Shown here piece by piece: positions 11,097-20,559 of a stretch of 64,000 nt of DNA. Numbering within the stretch: position 1 is the first letter of the stretch; the number at the start of each line of letters is the position of its first letter. Under the pieces are notes generated by a model. It made no database searches. It was given only the letters and a program-made list of their open reading frames with translations, and was not told where the DNA came from. Source of the stretch: Apoderus coryli. Its lineage: Eukaryota > Arthropoda > Insecta > Coleoptera > Attelabidae. The stretch spans positions 36,795,902 to 36,859,901 of the forward strand of contig OU452198.1 of NCBI GenBank assembly GCA_911728435.2, read 5' to 3'. A program made the translations under genes and the position numbers.

Positions 11097-12548
11097 CATA
11101 CACTACCGAATTGCTACGTGTAATAATATGCTTTATGTTAACAAAAAAATAGTTCTAATCTTGGAATCAAGTGAGAGTTTTGGCAGCCGTGTATTTCCGC
11201 TGGTAGGTACCTGTTAAATATGCATGAAATGAGGGTGGTGAATAAGGAAATATTTTAGAGAAGATGTAAGGAGAGAACAAGGAGAATGCTGCTCTATTAT
11301 ATTATGCGGCCATGATAGAAGAAAGGTGGTGGTGGGCGGATCTCATTTATTATTTTTATTTGTTTATAGAATAATAAACTATTTTGAAACAATAAATCTA
11401 AGGGTTATTTTATTTCAATAAATAATAAATCAATGATAACACGTATTCACTGTACTCTCGACGAAAACAGGGTTCAAGTGCGTGTAGAGTTTCTCAAAAT
11501 CTAAACAAATCTATAATACCTATATCATGTGTTTTACATGCATTTGAATATTAAGCGCAATGGAACTTTTACTTTTGTTGATGCTCCTTTGAAACGAAAC
11601 CTTCTTAAAATAGTTCGCAAGTCGTCCATTTTTTCATGAAAGTAAAGTCATTAGAAATGAAAAAAAAAAAAAAATCTTATAGAAATCTATTCGCCTAATC
11701 AACATAAGTAGCTTGCAAGGGCCACCATATAAGCTCTGCTGCCAGACTTTTTTTGAAAATTTCACCACAATTATTCAACAATAAACAACACATACTCACA
11801 TTAAAACCAACATAACTCACATAACATACGTTAACCCAACTTTACTTGACCAATTTTCCATCAGCACTAATGTAAAATAATTTATTCTCAACATACAGTA
11901 CATACAATCTTAAATTAATAATACCCATAACAGTCTTCGACCTGCAGGTCAAGCATCAAAAAATCATTCATAGACTGAAAGGGTATGCCAACAAGATTGT
12001 TAAACAAAACACCCTTTTTCAAACTGCTTTTTTGGAAGATTTCTAATAGCTTGGGGCAACTTGTTATAGAACATAGGGCCATAATAATTATTCTTACTAT
12101 ATATCTACTATGTTTAAGTCTCAAAAACTTTAGATATATATTAGTCTGTGTTCTTGTCACATTGTTTTGGAAATCTTCTCTAGTTATACTCGTACATATA
12201 GTCTAGTAGATGTTTCTTTGTTTTACACATAGAAAATGATTAGAAACTTGATTTTCGAATAAATTTGATTTATTCAAGTTCCACAATAATATACTAAATA
12301 TTAAAACATTATTATATCTAAAAAAAAACCGCTAATTTATAATTATTTTTTTATTTTAATACTATTCACTTGAACTTAAATATGGCAATTGTTTCTAAAT
12401 GACACATTTCGCATTTGAATATATATATTTTACCGCCGTTAACATCTAGGTTCTATGCGTCTACATTTAAAGACAATTAAAAAAAACCTTGGATTACCTC
12501 TGTGGGTCTATGTATTAACGTTAAGTCTTCGTAATCGTAATGTCAAAT
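11097..12548. other. unassigned DNA with a dispersed repeat at 11605-11770
   Basis: No gene recognised. The segment 11605-11770 recurs in direct orientation at 39562-39740: both contain TTTTTTCATGAAAGTAA, GTCATTAGAAA, a CTCGCCTAA-like core, CTCTGC and CCAGACTTT in the same order. The open frames around 11915-12206 overlap each other on opposite strands and have no recognisable domain. Confidence 0.45.
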
Positions 12549-13200
12549 TTTCGAAAATTGTGACCAGACCCTGTATATTATCTTCTACGTTTCGAAGCAG
12601 CATTATTTGATTTTACCTAATCTGACATACTGATGTCTATTTTCGCATATATTTTTACTGCAACTGTTTATTTTGCTGCAAAAACTGAGAATCGTAGTCG
12701 AAAGTACGCATTCTTTGATGCACAGTTAATTTATAAAGAGTTTTACAAAAAACGACCCGTTTTTATTATTCTTAAGTGCGCAAAAAATACAGTTTAGGCG
12801 GATATCGCTTAAGCAACTGTGGAATTATATCAAATATTTTCAGATTTAAATCTTAGACATATCGGAAAGTTACATTTACTGGCTAGCTATGAAACATCTC
12901 ATTATAATATACTATGCCATCTAAAATAAAATATAATGATTTTTCTAAGTATAGGGTATGCAATGTTTATATTTTGTCAAATTTTGGCCGACCATAATAT
13001 GTGGCCCCTATACGTATCGAAACAATACTATTTCATTTTAAATAATTTGACATACCTACTAGTGCCTATTTTCTAAGAATAATAAAAGCAAGTCGTTTTC
13101 TGTAAAACTCTTAAAAATAAATGTTTGAAGACTGTGATTTCTTTGCCTCGAATGTTTCCTACGAAGGAATTATACAGTATAAATATCATGTTAAATTTAA
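12549..13200. repeat. foldback-type repeats, related to 22281-22445
   Basis: Bases 12549-12695 match the reverse complement of 22281-22445 (TTTTCGAAAATTGTGACCAG and ATATATTTTTACT as anchors), but a central block of about 40 bases (GTAGTC, AAAGTAC, TTCTTTGATGCA) has the same orientation in both. About 12588-12655 is repeated in direct orientation at 13012-13075. GAGTTTTACAAAAAACGAC near 12738 has an inverted partner near 13095-13113. This is a cluster of old MITE-like sequences with no coding potential. Confidence 0.5.
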
Positions 13201-13229
13201 GGTGTATTTATAGGTATAAAGTTTGTATA

Positions 13230-13622
13230 CAGGGTGTACCCTCTCAATTGGAAAAACTTCTGGGCATATTGAGGAACCATAGACAAGCAGTTTGAGATAA
13301 GACTGATGTCCGGAAGTGCATGGTTTTCAAAATACAGGATATCAAAGTTTCTTTCAAAACACCTTTTTTATCAATATCTCAAAGACACGTTAACCGATTT
13401 TCTTGAAATTCGCTGGTGATGTAAGCTTAATAAGACGCTCAGTTAGCACTAATTAAATGTTAATTATGACTTCCATTGGCGCCCCGGGGGACAGTGTCAC
13501 GAATAAAAATGACAAAAAAATGTACGGTACTGACTTTTTTGAAAATCTGATATGTTTTTTAGAAAGCTCAGTTAAAAATACAACTTTTTTGTTACTTGAT
13601 ATTTTTTCGTATCTCTTTCCGT
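13230..13622 (+). repeat. left terminal inverted repeat of the long-TIR transposon
   Basis: It pairs with 21446-21833 over its whole length, with scattered substitutions and small indels. Landmarks shared in inverted order are GGCGCCCCGGGGGACAGTGT near 13480, the poly-A/T stretches, and GATATTTTTTCGTATCTCT at the inner edge. Confidence 0.88.
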
Positions 13623-13764
13623 TTCCGAGAAAAAATTTTTATTAAAAACTTTATTAAAAAGTTCATTATTATTAGAAAGAAAAACAAGGAGGCTTTTTTA
13701 CAAATAATTTAGTATTAATAGTGAAAATCTAAAACAAAACAATGTTGTCATGGTAGCACATAAA
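13623..13764. other. leader between the left TIR and the retrotransposon insertion
   Basis: A+T-rich, no open frame. In the uninterrupted element it would join directly to 20493 and form the region upstream of the transposase, so the retrotransposon inserted in a non-coding leader. Confidence 0.6.
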
Positions 13765-13768
13765 CATG
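13765..13768 (+). repeat. target-site duplication CATG, left copy
   Basis: CATG here and at 20489-20492 exactly flanks the two LTRs. A 4-bp duplication is normal for Gypsy-type integrases. Confidence 0.85.
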
Positions 13769-13971
13769 AATTAATTTTCTTAGCCCGGAGTTTTCCTTTT
13801 TAAAAAACTTTATTTTCAAAATACAAAATTACAATATTTCTGGTTTATATTAACAAATAAAATTATTATAACTGAACTTGAAAAATAGCTTCTTCCTATA
13901 TATAATGTTTACTGCGGTGTCATTTGATCTCGCTTGGTCAGCATTTATACGGAGTGGACCATCATATAACT
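13769..13971 (-). repeat. 3' LTR (203 bp)
   Basis: On the element strand it begins AGTTATATGATGG and ends GAAAATTAATT. It holds a TATA-like TATATATA (13897-13904) and an AATAAA polyadenylation signal (complement at 13809-13814). It lacks three bases present in the 5' LTR near 13890. Confidence 0.95.
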
Positions 13972-13982
13972 CCTCCCTCCTT
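13972..13982 (-). promoter_or_regulatory. polypurine tract for plus-strand DNA priming
   Basis: On the element strand AAGGAGGGAGG ends exactly at the first base of the 3' LTR, the expected position and composition of a polypurine tract. Only nine bases separate it from the end of the pol-env reading frame. Confidence 0.9.
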
Positions 13983-13991
13983 AGAATAAAA

Positions 13992-16900
13992 CTACGCCTG
14001 GTTTAGGGGTAGTTGGATATGTTGGTATGTCTGAGTTTCCAAGTTGGTCTTCTTTCCATTGAGTTTTCGTCCTATAATGCACTTATATACCATATATGAG
14101 CATATTCCAAACACTAACATATAGATCAAAATTGTCCATAGACTCGGAAATTTTGAAATGCTGTCAAAAATTGTATATGGCTGATTTTTCATGATTTTAT
14201 TTTGTAACTCGTGTAGACTGTCTAAATTTATCTCTTGCAGATGGATACTTAAATTAAGGAGTGGAAGGTACTCTTTGGTTTCGTTAAAATCTGGGAAAAT
14301 GATTGGCTGTTGACTGGAATTGGTTTCCTTTTGGTTATTGATTATTATTTTATCTTCGGTCTTTATTTGGCACCCAGTTGGTATTGTCGTTAAGTAACTT
14401 CCTAGTAACCTTTGGTTTTCTTCTTGAAAAGGGCATTTTAATTGTACGATAGTTTCCTTTGGTAGTACTAAAATCCATTTATCTGATTGGTCTAGTTGAT
14501 TTATGATTGGTTTTGTTGCTGTGATATCTGTTTGTTGACAGGTGGGGGTGTTTTTGGTCGATCCTAGTAGTTGTACTTCACAAGGGCTGTTTTCTTCGAT
14601 TTCTTTCAGCATTGGTTTGTAGCAGAGGAATGTTTGTGGACGTACGATTGTACAAGGCGTTCCAAAATGTGAATAGTGTAACTGACTTTTTACTAGATAT
14701 GTATTACGCGGAATGACTACCTTAAACAGACTCTGATGTTTGACTGGTAGAGAATATAAATGGTAATAGTCGAATTTATTTGGATATGTTACAGGAATGT
14801 GTAATAAAAAGGTGATTTTATTTTTATAAATAAAGCAATCTATTTCAATGAGTTTTTCGAACAAAAATATGTTTTCTAAGTTAATAGGTAAAGGCAATGA
14901 ATTAGGACCTACAATGTGTTCCAACTTCTTTAGTTCGGTTAAAAGGTTATTTGTTTTAATTATGCTAGGGTGCATAGTTTTGAGTCTAGCAAAAGTTATT
15001 GAATTTTCTAAGTCTTGGAGCATAGAGTCAATTATTTCATAGAAACTGATTATTTGATTGATAATGTCTTTAATAAAATTATAGTTTTCGGGAATTGTAG
15101 TTCTTTGCACAATTAGCCCAATTTGATTAATTCTTTTTTCTATTAGCTTTTCATTTTGATTAATTTGTTGAACAGTATTGTTGAAATTCTGGATTATGCT
15201 TGTTGAAATTGAATTCTGGTTTTTGATAATTGTTGCCAAGTTAGTTTGATTGGTTTCTAATTTTATATCGAATGGATCATTATCAGAAATATGGCCGTTA
15301 ATAACGTCTATAGATTTAAATTTCGTAACAGAATGTATTGAGTTATTATATGCTAAAATGGCGTAAACCATTTTTTGACTTATTGGAGATTTTGAAAACT
15401 CTTGATTATTAAGGAGGCGAATGTGTTCGCTTAAAGTGGAATGGAGTCTTTCAACTTGCCCGTTAGATTGTGGGTGATACGGAGAGCAAAAATGAATTTT
15501 AATTTTATGGAGGTTTAGCATTTCAGTTACAACCGTATTTTTGAATTCAGTTCCATTATCTAATATAATTTGTTCTGGGACACTATGATGAGAAAAGAAA
15601 ATTAATAGTTTGTCAACAATTTCTGAAGCTGCAAGTGACTGAAGGCCATATGCTTGCGCATATTTTGAAAAGCTGTCGATTATTGTAAGGAATTTGTTTT
15701 TTTCTAAAGTGTATACGTCTATATGAATTATTTGAAAAGGACGGGAAGCAGTAGGTGTGACGTTCATTTGCATATTTATAGGGTGACGTTCGTATTTACT
15801 TCTTTGACAAATTTCACAATTGTTTATATAGGTTTGTACAGAGTCTTTTTGGTTTGGCCAATAATATTTTTGTTTAATTCTTTCGAGGGTTTCGTCGATG
15901 CCTCTATGATTATTTTTTGATTCATGATACATTTTTATGATGTCAGAAATTTCAGTTTTATCGGTAACGTCTATTAATTTCTTTAAACAACGTCTTAACT
16001 TTAGTGAAGGCCATTTGAATGTTTTTCTTATAACTTCGCAAAATGGTTCGTAAATATCTGATTTTTCAAAATAAAGGTAATATTGCTTATCAGGCACGAT
16101 AATTTCTTTAAATGTATTTAAAATATCGACATCAAAATTACTTTTGAAAATTTGGATGATATAGCGGCGTTTCTTTTCAAATAAGATTGTCAATTTTGGT
16201 TTTGCAGGGGAATGTAGTACTTGTTGTATAATTATTTGATTCGCACCGTAGTTTACAGGAATATCATGTATTGGAATGTCGACTATGGGGGCTTCGTTTA
16301 CGTTTGTATGTATAGTCATGTTATCGTTGTTCGCTGCATCATCATTAGGTACTGGGAGTTCTATGTCGTTGTATCGAGTGTTGTCAGTGTCGTCCACTTG
16401 GGCAATAGTTGAAATTTGGTCGGTGTTGTGGTCAGCTGTTTCGTTTTCTAGTTGTTTATTAAAGTCTTCGATATAATCTTTTAGGGAAAATTTTTCGTGC
16501 GTTTCTTTAGTGTGAATTTCGATGCGTGACAACGCGTCAGCATTAGTATTTAATCTACCTTTTTTGTACTTTATTTCGGGGAAATATTCATCTAGTTTTA
16601 TGCGCCATCTTAACAATTTCGATCCGAGGTTTTTAGCCGAGAAAAGCCATTGGAGGGGTTTATGGTCGGTAATTAAATTTAATTTCCTTCCAAAAATGTA
16701 AGGCCTAAAATATTTGGTTGCCCATACCAAAGCTAAAAGTTCCTTTTCTGTGGTGGAATAGTTTCTTTCTGAGTCGTTGAGTGTACGTGAGGCGTATGCT
16801 ACCGGGAGGTCTTGTCCTATGGGACCTTGTGAAAGAATTGCGCCTAAAGCTACATTGCTTGCATCTGTTGTAAGGTTGAATGGCTGTGAGAAGTCCGGAT

Positions 16901-18620
16901 ATTGTAAGATAGGTTCGTTTGTCAGTAAGTTCTTACAAAGTTCAAAGCACTCCACAAATTCTTTGTCGTGTTTAATTGTTGCTCCCTTTTTTAGACATTT
17001 CGTTAGTGGTTTGGTGATCTTAGCAAAGTCCTTAATGAATCTCCTGTAGTATCCGAGCAATCCGAGGAATCCTTTAATTTGTTTGGTAGTTTTTGGAATG
17101 GGATATTTCTTTATACTTATTATTTTGTCAGGGTTTGGCCTAACGCCATCTGGTGTTACAATATGTCCAAGATAGGCAACTTCTTTACGTAAAAATTCGC
17201 TTTTGTCCAACTGTATCTTGAAATTGGAGTTTCGAAGTCTTTGGAAAACGTCTTTGAGCGCGTCTAAATGCTCTTGGAGTGAGGTGGAGAACAAAATTAT
17301 GTCATCCAGGTACACCAGGCATTTCTCATTTTGGATGCCACGAAGGATATTATCCATAATTCTTTGGAAGGTCGCTGGAGCGTTCTTCAGCCCAAATGAC
17401 ATTCTTAAAAATTCATAATGTCCACGTTCTGTACTAAATGCAGTTTTTTCGATATCTTGTTCGTGCATTTGTATCTGGTGGAAGCCACTAGCCAGATCCA
17501 ATGTGGTAAAATATTGGCATTTGCCCAATTTGTCCAGTATATCCGTGATATTAGGCAGTGGGTACCTATCGTCTAAGGTTTTAGCATTAAGTCCTCTGAA
17601 GTCTACTACAACACGCCATTTTTGTTGGCCGGAAGCGTCTGCCTTTTTGGGTACTACCCAGATTGGTGAACTCCAAGGCGAGGTGCTTGGTTGGATGATT
17701 TGTTGGTCTAACATTTTAGTTATTTGTTTTTGGACTTCTTCCTTATGGATAGTTGGGTAACGGTATGATTTGGTATAAACGGGGATTTCGTCCGTAGTTC
17801 TTATGCGATGTTTGATTTTACTTGTAAACGTCAGTTGATCATTTTCATTATAAAAAATGTCTGAATAATTTCTAATTAAATTTAAAATTTTTATTTTTTC
17901 TTCTTCATTTAGATGGTCTGTACGAAATTTGGAAAGGTCAAGTTTATTTGAAAATTTTGGGGATTCGTCAATATTGTTTAAATTTATTTCCGACATTACC
18001 TTATAATTGAATTGTTCTACGCCTATGGGTTCTGATAGGTCTAACGTAATGGATTCACAGGTATTGTTTAAAATAGTTGTGAGTGCAAAGCCTTTTTTTG
18101 CAGTTGATAGTGATTCTGGGATTTCACAGTTATGAAATTTTTGATGTGGTATTATAATATCACCATTTTTTATGGAAGTCCTAATCGTAATTACTTGTTC
18201 GACACGCGGTGGGATCGTTATATTGTTTAGTTCACATCTTGTTTTCTGGAATTGTAACTTAATATGCGTGTACGGTGTAACTAAATAGTTGTTATTGTAG
18301 TCTAAAGTTGCTTGCAATAATTTTAAATTATCTAAACCTAAAAGTCCATCAAAAATATTATGAAATTTAAATAGGTAGAATTTTAAATCTTTATTTTCGG
18401 GTAAATTAAATGATTTTGAAGCAGGCATAAGAACACTATGTCTATGAGCTGATTTCTGATATACTGTAGACACAACGAATGGATCGTCTATTATTTTATT
18501 CGGAAATAACTTTTTGGCAAGAATCGGGTCCAAAAATGAATTACTTGAACCGGAATCTATCAAAATTTTAAGGTTATTTTCTGGAAATATAATGTAGGAT
18601 AATTCGTTAGGGTTGGACAT
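13992..18620 (-). CDS. pol: Pol polyprotein (protease, RT, RNase H, integrase) fused in frame to an Env-like region
   Basis: The retrotransposon's replication polyprotein, 1542 codons from the first ATG; it is probably expressed by -1 frameshifting from gag. Domains in order: aspartic protease with DSGSS (Asp22); reverse transcriptase at about 290-480 with LDLASGF (Asp375) and YLDD (437-440); RNase H at about 580-700 with Asp586, Glu627 and Asp652; integrase with HHCC zinc site (His899, His905, Cys935, Cys938) and catalytic Asp968, Asp1021, Glu1057. From about residue 1125 the sequence changes to an errantivirus/baculovirus-F-like Env: a heptad-rich helical region, a Cys-containing ectodomain and one membrane segment near 1495-1516 with a basic cytoplasmic tail. 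No signal peptide, furin-type cleavage site or fusion peptide is visible, and the integrase C-terminal domain is short. An internal deletion fusing pol and env is the simplest reading. All catalytic residues are present. Confidence 0.95.
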   Translation of the reverse strand: MSNPNELSYIIFPENNLKILIDSGSSNSFLDPILAKKLFPNKIIDDPFVVSTVYQKSAHRHSVLMPASKSFNLPENKDLKFYLFKFHNIFDGLLGLDNLKLLQATLDYNNNYLVTPYTHIKLQFQKTRCELNNITIPPRVEQVITIRTSIKNGDIIIPHQKFHNCEIPESLSTAKKGFALTTILNNTCESITLDLSEPIGVEQFNYKVMSEINLNNIDESPKFSNKLDLSKFRTDHLNEEEKIKILNLIRNYSDIFYNENDQLTFTSKIKHRIRTTDEIPVYTKSYRYPTIHKEEVQKQITKMLDQQIIQPSTSPWSSPIWVVPKKADASGQQKWRVVVDFRGLNAKTLDDRYPLPNITDILDKLGKCQYFTTLDLASGFHQIQMHEQDIEKTAFSTERGHYEFLRMSFGLKNAPATFQRIMDNILRGIQNEKCLVYLDDIILFSTSLQEHLDALKDVFQRLRNSNFKIQLDKSEFLRKEVAYLGHIVTPDGVRPNPDKIISIKKYPIPKTTKQIKGFLGLLGYYRRFIKDFAKITKPLTKCLKKGATIKHDKEFVECFELCKNLLTNEPILQYPDFSQPFNLTTDASNVALGAILSQGPIGQDLPVAYASRTLNDSERNYSTTEKELLALVWATKYFRPYIFGRKLNLITDHKPLQWLFSAKNLGSKLLRWRIKLDEYFPEIKYKKGRLNTNADALSRIEIHTKETHEKFSLKDYIEDFNKQLENETADHNTDQISTIAQVDDTDNTRYNDIELPVPNDDAANNDNMTIHTNVNEAPIVDIPIHDIPVNYGANQIIIQQVLHSPAKPKLTILFEKKRRYIIQIFKSNFDVDILNTFKEIIVPDKQYYLYFEKSDIYEPFCEVIRKTFKWPSLKLRRCLKKLIDVTDKTEISDIIKMYHESKNNHRGIDETLERIKQKYYWPNQKDSVQTYINNCEICQRSKYERHPINMQMNVTPTASRPFQIIHIDVYTLEKNKFLTIIDSFSKYAQAYGLQSLAASEIVDKLLIFFSHHSVPEQIILDNGTEFKNTVVTEMLNLHKIKIHFCSPYHPQSNGQVERLHSTLSEHIRLLNNQEFSKSPISQKMVYAILAYNNSIHSVTKFKSIDVINGHISDNDPFDIKLETNQTNLATIIKNQNSISTSIIQNFNNTVQQINQNEKLIEKRINQIGLIVQRTTIPENYNFIKDIINQIISFYEIIDSMLQDLENSITFARLKTMHPSIIKTNNLLTELKKLEHIVGPNSLPLPINLENIFLFEKLIEIDCFIYKNKITFLLHIPVTYPNKFDYYHLYSLPVKHQSLFKVVIPRNTYLVKSQLHYSHFGTPCTIVRPQTFLCYKPMLKEIEENSPCEVQLLGSTKNTPTCQQTDITATKPIINQLDQSDKWILVLPKETIVQLKCPFQEENQRLLGSYLTTIPTGCQIKTEDKIIINNQKETNSSQQPIIFPDFNETKEYLPLLNLSIHLQEINLDSLHELQNKIMKNQPYTIFDSISKFPSLWTILIYMLVFGICSYMVYKCIIGRKLNGKKTNLETQTYQHIQLPLNQA

Positions 18621-18643
18621 ATTAAAAGATATTGTAGGTGTTT

Positions 18644-19969
18644 CTAACCGTTCGGGGTTTCCTGGCCGTCCTGTCGAAAATTTGAAGCATTTTCTACAGG
18701 CTGATTATTAACTGGTTGTTCTTGTTGAGGTAGGTCATCGCAGGAGTGTTCGTATTGGTTAGGATATGCAGAGTAGAAATCTTGATATTGGTTAGGTTCA
18801 TTGTACTGGCTCTCATCGTAATAATAGTCTTGTTGAGGTAGGTCATGTGATTCTACATTGTATAGTTCTTCAAAAGTGAATTTAGGTGGGTTATAATTAT
18901 TATTAGGTTGATTTGTAAAGGGTTTAAATTGAGAAGTTTCTATGCCAGACATGGGTGTGGGTGTAGGTTGTTTTACATTTTGAGGTTTAAAAACATTAGT
19001 TCCATTGTTATTTGGTCTGCCAAAAACTTGCGAGTTTGTGGGGAATCTTGTTCCGTTAAAACGAGGTCGAATATTAACCGACTGTGGAGAAAAATTCGTT
19101 TGAAAAGCATTGTTTGAAGTTTGATAATTAAAAGGTCTTTGTGAAAAGTTAGTTTGAAAGGGTCGCGTATATAGGTTTTGTTGCATGGGCCTAAAATTTT
19201 GAGTATTATTTTTAAAGGATATATTAGGTTTATTTTGGTTTTGAAAATAATGAATATTATCCTCTTGTGAAACAAATTGTAGTGCTTGCATTAGAGTAGC
19301 GGGACGCATACATCTGATTGTAGTTCCCAGAGGCTCTTTTAATCCCGATAGGAATGTTTTCAAGGCAAGGTCGTTATACAAATTTCTTTTTAATGTTTTA
19401 CCAGCAACTGATAATTCGTGCGCATCAACAAAAGAACATAAAAGATTTAGTATGTGTAAAATCCTGTCGTAAAATTGACTAGGTTTTTCATTAGGTGCTT
19501 GTCTCATCATAACCAGATCCCTATTTAAACAAGTTTCGTCTCTTTGATCGGCAAAATTACGTCTTAAGGTGTCCTTAAGTTCATTCCAGGTGTTAACATT
19601 TTGGATGTTTACAACTAATTTAGCATGACCACTAAGTTTGCCAATTAAAGAATTTAATAGGTATATATTGTGAAAATTATTTGGGTTAGCTATGTCGTAA
19701 ATAGAATCAATCAAAGTTTGGCAAGTAGATAAATATCTGTTTAAATCATTAGCGTTACCGTCGAAGGTAGGAACACAGTTTAGATATTCAGGTTTAAAAG
19801 TATTTGCCATTTTGCTATTACTATTATCTAAAGCAATAATTTCATTCAAATTATCTTTAATATTGACTTCTAAGTTTTGGTCGTAAATAGCAGAGTCAGT
19901 TGAAGGAGTTTGCAATGAGAGATTTTCTAAATTTTCGATAAGATTATTGATTGACATTACATTTATCAC
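18644..19969 (-). CDS. gag: Gag structural protein
   Basis: The capsid/nucleocapsid precursor, 441 codons, which would package element RNA into cytoplasmic particles. Residues of about 65-235 form the helical Gag core: VPTFDGNANDLNRYLSTCQ, a central WNELKDTLRRNFADQRDETC segment and a following FYDRIL/LLCSF helix, all typical of insect Gypsy Gag. The C-terminal third is rich in Asn, Gln, Phe and Pro with short repeats of QTNFSQRPF type. There is no CCHC zinc knuckle, as in other errantivirus Gags, so RNA binding must use other residues. The ATG at 19969 is the first in the frame; a second Met lies four codons later. The frame overlaps pol at its end, and pol is in the -1 frame relative to it. 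Confidence 0.92.
   Translation of the reverse strand: MINVMSINNLIENLENLSLQTPSTDSAIYDQNLEVNIKDNLNEIIALDNSNSKMANTFKPEYLNCVPTFDGNANDLNRYLSTCQTLIDSIYDIANPNNFHNIYLLNSLIGKLSGHAKLVVNIQNVNTWNELKDTLRRNFADQRDETCLNRDLVMMRQAPNEKPSQFYDRILHILNLLCSFVDAHELSVAGKTLKRNLYNDLALKTFLSGLKEPLGTTIRCMRPATLMQALQFVSQEDNIHYFQNQNKPNISFKNNTQNFRPMQQNLYTRPFQTNFSQRPFNYQTSNNAFQTNFSPQSVNIRPRFNGTRFPTNSQVFGRPNNNGTNVFKPQNVKQPTPTPMSGIETSQFKPFTNQPNNNYNPPKFTFEELYNVESHDLPQQDYYYDESQYNEPNQYQDFYSAYPNQYEHSCDDLPQQEQPVNNQPVENASNFRQDGQETPNG
18677..18683 (-). promoter_or_regulatory. candidate -1 ribosomal frameshift heptamer
   Basis: On the element strand the heptamer A AAT TTT lies in the gag frame (codons TCA AAT TTT CGA), 31 bases before the end of the gag stop codon. 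A slip of -1 puts ribosomes in the pol frame, which is open from this point to the first pol ATG at 18620 and onward. It fits the X XXY YYZ rule. I did not verify a downstream pseudoknot or stem. Confidence 0.6.
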
Positions 19970-20264
19970 TTACACTAATACAATCAGGTTCGCTCTGGCC
20001 ATTACTATAAGTTCCAAGTCTTGATTAGGCGATGATGGTCCTTCTCAATCACTTAGTCCTTGCGACGATAGACAATATTGATTCTATCGACCGATGATCG
20101 ATTGTTCAAGAGCACTTTATAGTTCTGCGATAGATTGGGATTTTTCGATGTCCAGAAAGTCCCTTCTATAAAACACCCTCGCACCAACGTCACAACAAAG
20201 GTTCGTATTTTCGGTAAATCCGTTGACACGAAAAAGCAATACGATTGATTCGCACACTTCCGAA
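19970..20264 (-). other. 5' leader of the retrotransposon
   Basis: Untranslated sequence between the primer-binding site and gag. It has no open frame of note and would contain the RNA packaging signal, which I cannot locate from sequence. Confidence 0.6.
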
Positions 20265-20282
20265 AATCCTACTGACTGCGCC
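20265..20282 (-). promoter_or_regulatory. primer-binding site, tRNA-Ser type
   Basis: On the element strand GGCGCAGTCAGTAGGATT starts directly after the 5' LTR, whose last base supplies the leading T. The TGGCGCAGTC start resembles the tRNA-Ser-complementary sites of the 17.6/297 group, rather than the tRNA-Lys site of gypsy itself. The tRNA identity is from memory and less certain than the position. Confidence 0.75.
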
Positions 20283-20488
20283 AATTAATTTTCTTAGCCC
20301 GGAGTTTTCCTTTTTAAAAAACTTTATTTTCAAAATACAAAATTACAATATTTCTGGTTTATATTAACAAATAAAATTATTATAACTGAACTTGAAAAAT
20401 AGCGTCTTCTTCCTATATATAATGTTTACTGCGGTGTCATTTGATCTCGCTTGGTCAGCATTTATACGGAGTGGACCATCATATAACT
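20283..20488 (-). repeat. 5' LTR (206 bp), promoter of the retrotransposon
   Basis: It is identical to the 3' LTR apart from three extra bases (gtc/tct in GCGTCTTCTTCC near 20405). A TATA-like TATATATA lies at 20414-20421. Transcription would start downstream of it and read leftward through gag and pol-env. Confidence 0.95.
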
Positions 20489-20492
20489 CATG
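20489..20492 (+). repeat. target-site duplication CATG, right copy
   Basis: It matches 13765-13768 across the retrotransposon. Confidence 0.85.
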
Positions 20493-20559
20493 CTAAACTT
20501 TAGTAAAAGTGTCAGTTTATAAGTACTTAATTATCTTCAAACGTTACACTAATTGCAAA

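Larger units (their letters stand above)
13769..20488 (-). mobile_element. Gypsy/errantivirus-like LTR retrotransposon, apparently intact and young
   Basis: A complete provirus-like element on the minus strand, 6.72 kb long. It has two LTRs of 206 and 203 bp that differ only by a 3-bp insertion, a primer-binding site next to the 5' LTR, a polypurine tract next to the 3' LTR, gag and pol-env open frames without interruptions, and a CATG target duplication. LTRs beginning AGTTA and ending AATT, a 4-bp duplication and a baculovirus-F-like Env remnant place it with insect errantivirus-type Gypsy elements (the gypsy/17.6/297 group). Near-identity of the LTRs means recent insertion. The unusual point is that pol and the env-derived part form one reading frame. 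Confidence 0.95.

Noticed and set aside
14848..17760. Several plus-strand open frames of 60-90 codons
   Set aside because: They lie antisense inside the intact pol-env frame and have no domain of their own.
18973..19275. 100-codon minus-strand frame overlapping gag
   Set aside because: Alternate frame within the Asn/Gln-rich part of gag; composition alone explains it.
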